Source: Ceraceosorus guamensis (lineage: Eukaryota; Basidiomycota; Exobasidiomycetes; Ceraceosorales; Ceraceosoraceae). From it: 64,000 nt of DNA. Below the pieces are notes generated by a model that saw nothing but the letters and a program-made list of their open reading frames with translations, did no database searches and was not told where the DNA came from. The translations under genes and the position numbers were made by a program. The stretch spans positions 62,001 to 126,000 of the forward strand of contig NW_020290002.1 of the NCBI RefSeq assembly GCF_003144195.1, read 5' to 3'. Positions 56,457 through 64,000 of this stretch are shown piece after piece (positions within the stretch are counted from its first letter, which is position 1; every line of letters starts with the position of its first letter).

Positions 56457-58229
56457 ATGCCACAGTCTGCAGCACGGCTCAGCGCGAACGAACCACAGCC
56501 GTCTCAGTCTCAGAACGACTCGCGCTATTCGCAAAGATCAGCAGGTGAAGCGCATCAAAGTGCCAGTCAGCTCAGCTCTTCGATGTCAGAGCAGCTGCAG
56601 CGTGAGACGCAAGCTCTCTTGCACAGCTCCGAGAGCCTTGGTACCCTGCTTCAGAGTCAGACTTCATGCATTCCCGACTTGGTAGATTGGCGCCTCCCAG
56701 CGCACTCACCTCTGCCCCTTACCGACAGCTTCAGCCACAGCAGCTCGGGCATCCCGGATGCCCACAATGCGCACTCACAATCCAGCTTTGGCCCCTCGTC
56801 GCAGGCTCCGTCTTATTTAGCTTGTTCTCTGGCTCCTCTCAATACTCTTGACGGATCGCAGTCGCAGTCTTCGAACCAGCTGGCAGGGCTACCACAGTCC
56901 AGTACAGCTGCTTCCCAAAGCGCTCTCGCTAGTGTCAAAGCAAGTGATCTCCGCAAGCTGATCTTCTCAGAAACGCACAGGCACTTGGTGGCGTTCGGAG
57001 AGCGGCTAGATGGTGTAGCTCGCGATATGACGGCTCATCAAACGCAATTGACGCATGCACAGAGAGAAGCTTGGACATCCGCAAAGGAAGACATCGCCGC
57101 TTTGGCTACTCATGGTAAGTCATGTATGGGCTACGGAAGATGAGCCTGCCCTGATCAGGTGCCGCATACATGCGTTCAGCCAAATCAAAAGGGCCCGCCG
57201 ACGGTGGCGGCGTTTCTAGTCGCAAAGAAGCCGATCCTGCAGCTCTGCGAGCACTCAAGAAAGAAGTATCAACCGGATTCGCCGATTTGCACGACCTTTT
57301 GGCCGAGGTGCAGAAGTCGGTCAAAATCCATGCAACGGCCTTGAAGAAATCTAACAAGCACGAGCAGGTAAGTCGAGTTGCTTTGAATGCAGAAACTCTC
57401 AGCTTACGTGCTGTGATTGTCCGCGAGCTCAGTCTCTGAAGGAAATTCTGCAGAACCAACGCAATCAGCAGCTGCGCGACGAAAGCATTCAAGCAACTCT
57501 ACATGACATTCAATTGGCACTGCAGAACATTAGCCAGACACAAGCCGCGCAGAGCGACGCATTCGCGCCCTTGGCCAGCTTTCGCGGTCTTGCCGCACTA
57601 CTTACTGCTTTGCCAGCTCAATTGAACCATCACGTCGATCAAATAAGATCAGTGGCTCGCAGTGATTTGGCTGTCGTTCCCCCTGCATCTACGGAGCTCC
57701 GATCTGCAAGCTATGCTAGACCAGACTCGATACCTCCGGAAGTCTTCAAAAATCGTGCTTCGGCGGCAACAGGCAAAAGCACCCTGCCAAAGGCAGGAGA
57801 CGCAGTCAGTGACCGCTCCAAAGGCATAACGGCCACGAGCCCAGGCGCCTTTCGATCTGTCGGTCTGGATCCTTCCATCAGTAGGTCAAGTCGTAAATCG
57901 CAAGCTGGAGCTGGAGCTGACTGGACGTTTGCCTCGCCTTGCCCAGGCCGACAACAGCCCCGCAGGCTTTCACGCAGAGCAACATCGGTGGTGCTAGTAC
58001 GTCATCAAAAATTGCTCGAAGCGTCGAGCAGCAAGAGCCGCAATGAAGAAAACACACCTATCAAGCCTCTGTCGAGTACTCCACGCGATGTGCAGATCGT
58101 GAGTCCCTCAGTCTCACTCAATTTTCGGCTGACGGATTCGCTGATTCGGCTTACCCACCATTTCCCACGCAGTCATCAAGCAAGAAGCGTCGCATCGTCC
58201 TTTCAGAAGACGAGAATGACGCACAGTAA
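56457..58229 (+). CDS. Unknown Ser/Gln-rich coiled-coil protein
   Basis: Exons 56457-57114, 57159-57367, 57433-58098 and 58173-58229 give 529 residues; introns are 44, 65 and 74 nt, the first being the shortest in the window. The N-terminal 170 residues are Ser/Gln/Ala-rich (QPSQSQNDSRYSQRS). A helical, coiled-coil-like middle follows (ASDLRKLIFSETHRHLVAFG, EVSTGFADLHDLLAEVQKSV, KIHATALKKSNKHEQSLKEI, LQNQRNQQLRDESIQATLHD). The C-terminal third is Ser/Arg/Pro-rich, with TPIKPLSSTPRDVQI, and ends SSSKKRRIVLSEDENDAQ, a basic nuclear-localisation-like patch then an acidic end. Codon phase is kept through all four exons, which argues for a real gene. No family is recognised; the layout would suit a nuclear or chromosomal-axis protein, but that is speculation. 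Confidence 0.72.
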
Positions 58230-58732
58230 TCCGATCAGATCTGCAAAGCTCTTCTCGAAGAACGGCTCATGAAACACTATCAGTAGCTATCGACCACGAA
58301 TTACATACGCAGATCTATATGCGCATCAACGAATACCGGCATGGTGCGCCTCTTCCACTCTACGACAGCACTTCCGTACCATTCGTACTCACCACCCTGT
58401 AATCAATCCCCCCCCTACAATCACGCCATGATCCACGCGCAATTCCCATGATCGTACAGCATACCGACCGTAGAGTCTTCCAACGGGACATTTCATGTGG
58501 AGCTCGAGCCGAGTGCCGAAGACGTGAGCAATCATGTCAATTCCAGGGCAGGGGTGCGTGACATAGAAACAACAGACGGTGCAAACAAGAAGTCTAAGGA
58601 TTGAGCGAGCGCTAGGATAATTCCGAAGCATCCGCCCTTTTTTTTTGGGACATGCAAGCGGTGACGGTTAGGAGACGAGACGGTGTGCGATCTCAATGAT
58701 CACGACGGAGCTGAGGATGCGCTCGACCAGCA
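58230..58732. terminator. Convergent 3' region of the unknown gene and the siderophore transporter
   Basis: A 503-bp tail-to-tail gap with a T-run (58638-58646) and C-run (58409-58415). It must contain both 3' UTRs; no defined signal is claimed. Confidence 0.4.
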
Positions 58733-60616
58733 TCAGTGCTTCTCGTCCGAGTGAGAGTGAGAGGGCGTGTGCGTCTCTTCGTCATGGACCTGAGGACGAG
58801 CAGGCTCCGTGCCGTTGAGGTTCAGCTCGTCAGAGACGCAGTTTTGGGTGTTGCCAAGCTTAAAGTTGGTGACGAGAAGACTGGCAAGGATGGGCACCGC
58901 GCTGAGAACGAGGGCGACGATGAGGACGATGTGCATGTAATGCGACCAAGCGCGGATGACGGCATCCCTGCGAGGGTCGCCCAGCGGCCAAGCGATTCCC
59001 AAAGGAGAGCCGAAAGCGGAAGTGATTTCGGCTGCAGAGACGCCCAGAGGTGACAGTTCCTGCGCAAGGCGCGGTTGCAGGACGTGGAGCTGAAGGGCTC
59101 CGAGCACTGCTGTGCCGCACGCGCCTCCGATTTCGGTGAAGAGCAAAACGAAAGCAGTGACCATGGCAACAAGCTGGTGACGAACCGAGATTTGAGCTTG
59201 CACCTGAAGACTGACACCCATCAGACCGCCACCAAGACCCTGCAGGACCTGGCAGATGACGATTTGGAAAGTGGTCGACATGGCATCTCGGTATCGCACC
59301 ATCAGGCCGAGACCGAGCAGACGAATGCAAGAGCCAGCAGTGAGAACCCACTTGTTGCGCTTGGTCGCGAGAGCGAGGAATCCAGCTGCAATGCCAAAGA
59401 CGGTCAAGCAGAGACTTTGAGTGTTGCTGAAGTAGGTAGCGTCGGAAGCGTTGTAGTTGTAGGTGATAAAGACCCAGGTGTATGCGGGTGTCCAGCTGAG
59501 ATAGAATGCTGCGAAATCGAACCATCCGATGAAGAAGGCTGGAAGAGCGACATTCTTGTTGAGAAGGAAGGCCCTCGGGATGATGGGCTTGGGTGCGAGG
59601 AGCCACTCGTACAGGACCAGGCCGACCAGACAAACGCCACCGACAACGAGCATAGTGATGATGTGGGCAGCACTCCAGCGTGAGGCAGTGAGCGCCGAGA
59701 GCTGAAGGGCGAGAAGGATCAAGACGAAGCCGGCAGCGATGAGCACCAAGGCTGGAACATCAATGTCGAAGAAGAAGGACTTGATGGCGCGCAGCACGGG
59801 CATGCGGCGGTACGGGTGAGGAGCGACCAGGCCTTGCTTTTTCGCCTCGCGCTGGCTTAGAGCCAGGGAGAAGATGACGGGAGCGGTGGCGACGGGCAAG
59901 AGGATGGTGAACATGCCAAAGCCCCATCGCCAGTCCTCGCTCGTGGTGCCAAAGGGCGCAAGCTGACCGACTACGCGTGGAGAGACGGCAAAGTTGATAA
60001 TGTAAGGGGCGGAGAGCAGACCGATGGCAGCACCTCTCCACTTTGTGGGGGTAATGTCCGCAAGAACAATCTGCTGCATGATCTGAAGACCGGTAGATCC
60101 AAAAGCATAGAACACCGTTCCCACCACGATTGCAGTGAAGCCCGGGCAAGCGGCGAGGACGATCAGGCCGAGAATGTAGAGCAGGACGGAGAAGATGTAG
60201 CCCTGTGCTCTGCCAAAACAGTCGCTGAGCTTGGCGACGGGGAACTTGAAGACGGCGATGCAGACTTGCTGAATGACTTGAATGGAAGGGTACAAGCCGT
60301 ACTGGCCGAACTGATCGGTGGCAGCTGTGAGGTAAGCATAGCCCGTGCCGTTGTCGAGCGAGTTGACGTAGGAAGCCAAGGCGAGACCGAGAAAGGCGAG
60401 GTAGAGCTTCCAGCCAGCGACTTCGCGCGCTGCTTCGGCTACGACCACGCCTTGCTGCTTCCTGTCCGCCGTGTCCACCGAGTCCGTCTCGTCCTCCAGG
60501 AAAGCAGAGGGCGGTTCGTAAGGGGCGACAGTGTCACCTGCGGGCGCACTGGACACCTCCGGCGAGTCTTGAGCCGACTTCGCTTGAGCCCACTTCTTCC
60601 ACGGCAGCGAGACCAT
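58733..60616 (-). CDS. Siderophore-iron type MFS transporter (ARN/SIT family)
   Basis: A single uninterrupted exon of 627 residues, typical of the fungal siderophore:H+ symporters (about 600 residues, 14 membrane spans). After a hydrophilic N-terminus the first span and its loop read YLAFLGLALASYVNSLDNGT, then GYAYLTAATDQFGQYGLYPS, the MFS loop KFPVAKLSDCFGRAQGYIFS, IVLADITPTKWRGAAIGLLS, SPYIINF-like APYIINFAVSPRVVGQLAP and a long central part ending in a hydrophilic tail rich in His, Ser and Glu (HDEETHTPSHSHSDEKH). The SxxP[YF]xI-type helix with DITPTKWRG is characteristic of the ARN/SIT group. It takes up ferric siderophores across the plasma membrane; the specific siderophore is unknown. 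No siderophore synthetase lies in the window. Confidence 0.93.
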   Translation of the reverse strand: MVSLPWKKWAQAKSAQDSPEVSSAPAGDTVAPYEPPSAFLEDETDSVDTADRKQQGVVVAEAAREVAGWKLYLAFLGLALASYVNSLDNGTGYAYLTAATDQFGQYGLYPSIQVIQQVCIAVFKFPVAKLSDCFGRAQGYIFSVLLYILGLIVLAACPGFTAIVVGTVFYAFGSTGLQIMQQIVLADITPTKWRGAAIGLLSAPYIINFAVSPRVVGQLAPFGTTSEDWRWGFGMFTILLPVATAPVIFSLALSQREAKKQGLVAPHPYRRMPVLRAIKSFFFDIDVPALVLIAAGFVLILLALQLSALTASRWSAAHIITMLVVGGVCLVGLVLYEWLLAPKPIIPRAFLLNKNVALPAFFIGWFDFAAFYLSWTPAYTWVFITYNYNASDATYFSNTQSLCLTVFGIAAGFLALATKRNKWVLTAGSCIRLLGLGLMVRYRDAMSTTFQIVICQVLQGLGGGLMGVSLQVQAQISVRHQLVAMVTAFVLLFTEIGGACGTAVLGALQLHVLQPRLAQELSPLGVSAAEITSAFGSPLGIAWPLGDPRRDAVIRAWSHYMHIVLIVALVLSAVPILASLLVTNFKLGNTQNCVSDELNLNGTEPARPQVHDEETHTPSHSHSDEKH

Positions 60617-60792
60617 GATGGGAATCGTGGAGACAGAAAGAGAGGAGATGAGTTAGGAATGGGGTGAGGGTGTCGAGCGTGTTGCTGCTGCCTAAAGGAA
60701 TGGGGGGGCAGGAAGAGCAAAGGCACAGAGATGAGGCCTTATTATACCTTCTTGGCTGCGTTGCTCGATCGCAAGCGGCCTGCAACAGATGT

Positions 60793-60798
60793 TGATAA
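60793..60798. promoter_or_regulatory. Possible GATA-factor site before the siderophore transporter
   Basis: TGATAA (matches HGATAR) about 177 bp upstream of the ATG. In smuts and other fungi, GATA repressors such as Urbs1/SreA control siderophore genes through such sites; a single hexamer is weak evidence. Confidence 0.3.
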
Positions 60799-61480
60799 TC
60801 GCAGCGAAAAAGCCACCGCGCAAAGAGGCTCGGCTCGGCTAAGCTCGGCTCGGCGAAGATGCTGGTTCCTGCTGTGGCCAGGAACGAACTTGCTGGTGCG
60901 CAGTGAGGAGCGACGTCGGAAGAACAGGCGAGGCGTGGAGGTGAGTGTGCATGTACTGTAGTGTAGCACAACGCACTGCACCTGTGTGCGCGTACATGCA
61001 ATCAAACTTCGCCATCAAGAACGACGACGACGACGAGAAATCAGAATCGCCAGCATCCGCCACAATCGCAAAGCTGAAATTTTTGATCAGCAATTAGACG
61101 CTGTGCTTCCGTCCAGCTGTGCCTACGTCTTGGCCCGAAAGAGTGGCGAGTCGCGGCGGCAGCAGCTATAGCTGCATACATGCAGCAGTTAGCCTGCCTC
61201 ACCAGGATTTTTGATGAGACCTGTGACTATGCATGGGTGCACACCGCGCCGGCGGGACAATCACGAGTATATGTAAGCGTCGCGTCTGTAGGCGGCGCGT
61301 CGGTGCAGAGCGATTGCTCGCAGCGAGTAAGTCAAGAGTGTGAGTATGCATGGCAGTCACGCGAGTGCAGTCAACCCGCGGCGAATAGATGACGATGAGC
61401 AAGGCAGGCAGGCAGGCAGGCAGCCATCGCACATCATTACCGCGTACAGTACACAGCACAGCAGAGTGAGCGTCTTATTA

Positions 61481-61483
<3 letters not shown>

Positions 61484-61522
<39 letters not shown>
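61484..61522 (+). repeat. (CTG)13 microsatellite
   Basis: Thirteen uninterrupted CTG units, the longest triplet run in the window, outside any supported gene. Confidence 0.92.
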
Positions 61523-61523
<1 letters not shown>

Positions 61524-62003
61524 GTAGATTGGCAGCTCGCACCTCGGATGTGAGTTGGCGCGCTCCATGCTGCTTATCAAAAGGCTGATCAGGTGGGTCT
61601 GGAATCAAAAGCCTGGGTTCAAGTCTATAGCTGCTCGCTCTTCTCGATGAAGCATGATGCGGCCGGCAAACACAACATGCATTCGAGATTGTGGCGTCGC
61701 TCAATTGTATTCTTGACCTGGGCGGCAGCTGTGGACTCACCACTATTCTACACCTGTACGCGCGTCTGACACGTCCAATGTGAATCAAGCGGTGAACAAC
61801 CCCCAAGCAATCAAGCTGTTCGCGCAGATCGCAATCGGTGCATGTGGATGGATGGATGCATTGGCAAATTCATGGTTCGTACAGCAATGTGAAACACCTT
61901 CAGTCGGCCTCACTTAGCCACTCTCATCCTGCACTCATTCCCAATGACGAGCCCTGAGCATCTCGTGACCGTGACAATTATAAGGTCCTTGCTGTTGTGG
62001 GAT

Positions 62004-62004
<1 letters not shown>

Positions 62005-62036
<32 letters not shown>
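62005..62036 (+). repeat. (TGCG)8 microsatellite
   Basis: Eight TGCG units followed by a G-run. Intergenic. Confidence 0.9.
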
Positions 62037-63721
62037 GGGGGGACACAGCGCAGGAAGCAGCGGAGCATCGCGAGCGAGCTGCCAAGGCCGTAGAATGGGT
62101 GTATGTACGCATGGTGGCGTGGCGCGCGCCTATTTGCTGCGAGTGCATCAGCTACACGGCTTAATTGGAGCAGCAGCATCATGCGCCACGCAGAAGGGAG
62201 GCGAACAGCAGCATATATGCGCTCACTCAGCAGACTGACCCACATGCACTCACACTCAAAAAAATTCCTGCGCGTGAGTAGAGTGCCGCGAGGGCGAGCG
62301 AGCGAGACAGGTGCTGCAGAGTAATCAGATCCAGATAATCAGCACGCATGTATGCATGCATCCATCAGGCAGGCAGGCCGCGGAGTCGGCGGCGTATGCG
62401 CCGAGGAAAGCTTTAGGCGGTTCCGCTTCTTTGGGCGAATCAAGTGCGCAGCCAGCTGCAGAAGTCGCGCGATCTTGATGAAAAGAGTCCGGTCCGGCTC
62501 GACGGCTCGGCTTGCTTTGCCTACTTAACTGCCACACTCTGATGACTGTTGCGGGTAGGTATACGCGGTGCGTGCTGCTGACCGCACGACTTCAACTCCA
62601 AGACTTTTGTTTTTGCTGCTGCCATGCATCACAAGCCCGCAACGCGAGTGTCGGACGCCGCGTTTCTGCATGCATGGCTCATCGTTATGGCTCCTAGCGG
62701 CTCGATCCGCTGGAGAGATCTGATCAGCCGAGAGGCGTCCGCTCCTCTCACGAGTCGAGCCTTTCGCATGAGCTCGATGAACGAAAAACATCGATCGCAA
62801 CGTTCCGACTACTGTGTCAGATTCCATGGGCATGATGGGTGCGCACAGAAAGTAACATTCGTGACCGTTGACCGTGCCTCTGATCAGAGTAAAGGTAAAA
62901 AATTGCTACGGCAAGCGTACCGGACCGTCGTCTTTCGGCACCGCCGCAAGGCCCAGCTCAACGACAATGGCGAATGCAGGGTGCGAGGCAGCCACACTCA
63001 GATCCCGTGTTTGATTTTCGACGTGTGCATGTTTGTGTGGAAAAAGCCACAGTGGCGTTCACTCGGGCCGAGCACGCTTCGCGATTCTGCTCTCTGAATG
63101 GCCATGCCCCCGCGGGTGAAAGCGGGAATGGTCCCCGATCGCGCAACTTTCAAAAGAGGGAGATCAAAATGAGACCCTTGCTACCTTGGAGCACATCGGC
63201 TTGTGACACCGTGCCGTCGCCAAAGGTATTTGCCGATATATAGGCCCTCACAACGACGCGCGCTTGAAAGCTCCGACACGACAGCGAGTCTTTGTCAATG
63301 TATCAGATTGGCTGCTCCATGGGCATATGCTTGTCCCGTCTGATCATAAAGAGCAAGCCACACGGTCACCTTGGCAAGCCGGGAAAAGGTGCACGCTGCT
63401 GACATGCCAGACATACGTTCAACGAGATGCTGTCACTCGGATCAAGTGCAACAACAATCTGACCTGACACTCACGCTTTGCATGATTCGGAGCCGAAGTC
63501 TGTCTTCACGCGCGCCAGGGACCTTGCAACCAGATGGAGATCAATTGACGAAGCACTCGCCGCACATGCAGGTAAGATGCCCCTTTATGTACCGCGCGCT
63601 CGTGAACTCAAGAAGTAAGTACAAGAAGAAATGGAGGGCAGACATTGGCCTGGATATCCGCACTGCGCGAATCACGCCGTCAAAAGGGCTCAAGTGTAAA
63701 CAGGGTGCTAGCAGCTTTCCA

Positions 63722-64000
63722 TCACGAAAGTGCGTGTCCCGCGGAGGCAGCAGACGACGAAATGGCAGAAGCTGGGCCATCCGAGCTGACTCGCCCCGAG
63801 GGCAAAGCGCTTTGAGGCGTGAGAAGGGATTCGTCGTTCGTCGTGCCAGATTGTCCGCTGTAAGAGGCGCCTTCCGGGTGATCTCTTCTGCGCCCGAGCA
63901 GCGGTTGACCGTCAGCTCCGCGGGGAGGTGGGGCTGGCACCTCGTCCGGAACAGATATCGAATCAGCTTCTCTGCTCCAACCCCTAGGCGTCCTCGCCTT
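63722..64000 (-). CDS. C-terminal end of a gene entering from the right edge (partial)
   Basis: The minus-strand frame is open from the window edge to a TGA at 63722. It reads RTPRGWSREADSISVPDEVP at the edge, then APPPRGADGQPLLGRRRDHP and a Ser/Ala-rich end (SAISSSAASAGHALS). A hydrophilic Pro/Ser/Gly-rich tail of this kind is common at the cytosolic end of fungal membrane proteins or scaffolds. With only about 92 codons and no domain it cannot be identified and could be chance. Confidence 0.4.
   Translation of the reverse strand, partial: KARTPRGWSREADSISVPDEVPAPPPRGADGQPLLGRRRDHPEGASYSGQSGTTNDESLLTPQSALPSGRVSSDGPASAISSSAASAGHALS

Larger units (their letters stand above)
60617..63721. other. 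Large intergenic region, no supported gene
   Basis: About 3.1 kb. Near the transporter start it holds a TATA-like TATAATAA on the minus strand (about 60740) and one TGATAA (60793-60798), which fits the HGATAR site of iron-responsive GATA repressors. Further out are (CTG)13 (61484-61522), (TGCG)8 (62005-62036) and CATATATGCG-type words. An open frame at 62624-63097 (+, 157 codons) lacks motifs and is not called. Confidence 0.5.

Noticed and set aside
62624-63097. 157-codon plus-strand open frame
   Set aside because: Mixed composition, no domain, no splice context; frames of this size occur by chance in this GC content.
1-64000. Transposon, retroelement, CRISPR, rRNA or biosynthetic cluster
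   Set aside because: No reverse transcriptase, transposase, capsid-like or synthetase motif, no long terminal or inverted repeats and no spaced direct-repeat array were seen on either strand.

Overview
The window is nuclear DNA of a fungus. Genes on both strands are split by many short introns (mostly 60-120 nt, GTGAGT/GTAAGT donors, CAG acceptors), separated by GC-rich intergenic DNA, and the products are fungal housekeeping proteins. Intron density, protein style (long Ser/Ala/Gln-rich disordered stretches) and intergenic character suggest a basidiomycete, most likely Ustilaginomycotina (smut relatives); this placement is inference. No rRNA, confident tRNA, CRISPR, prophage or recognisable transposon was found.

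Layout, left to right. 1-897 (-): cut-off multi-pass membrane protein, probably RRT8/EI24-like. 2874-4244 (+): transaldolase TAL1. 5639-7149 (-): protein phosphatase 1 catalytic subunit. 9592-10975 (-) EMC2 and 11659-13665 (+) RUD3 diverge from a shared promoter. 15605-16232 (+): possible small mitochondrial protein. 16499-19249 (+): N-acetylglutamate synthase ARG2. 19821-21830 (-) EBP2 and 22609-23361 (+) mitochondrial ribosomal protein bS21m diverge. 24035-25055 (-): ROT1. 27960-29056 (-): TFIIE beta TFA2. 32096-36519 (+): giant ankyrin/low-complexity protein, tail to tail with 36823-39134 (-), a GT4 glycosyltransferase. 40578-42344 (-): secreted GH5 exo-beta-1,3-glucanase. 46598-47709 (+): PNP/PMP oxidase PDX3, tail to tail with 47836-49479 (-), nitronate monooxygenase. 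50809-51735 (-): SDR protein. 52730-55623 (-): sodium:solute symporter family transporter. 56457-58229 (+): unknown coiled-coil protein. 58733-60616 (-): siderophore-type MFS transporter. 63722-64000 (-): tail of a gene entering from the right.

The genes do not form one pathway or a biosynthetic cluster. Several serve the secretory route and wall (EMC2, RUD3, ROT1, GT4, GH5), mitochondria (ARG2, bS21m, perhaps the 15.6 kb gene) or core nuclear functions (EBP2, TFA2, PP1), which is ordinary fungal gene order.

Exon structures were rebuilt by hand from frame continuity, splice sites and remembered family signatures; for all but the least certain genes the exon lengths sum to a whole number of codons. 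Notable points are micro-exons (7 nt in EBP2, 12 nt in the nitronate monooxygenase, a 5-nt first coding exon in TFA2), a 734-nt intron in the symporter gene, and a recurring intergenic vocabulary of short GAATCGTGA / GAGTCGTGA-type words that I found in no exon. No previously undescribed system stands out beyond that repeat family and a few unassigned small or orphan genes.
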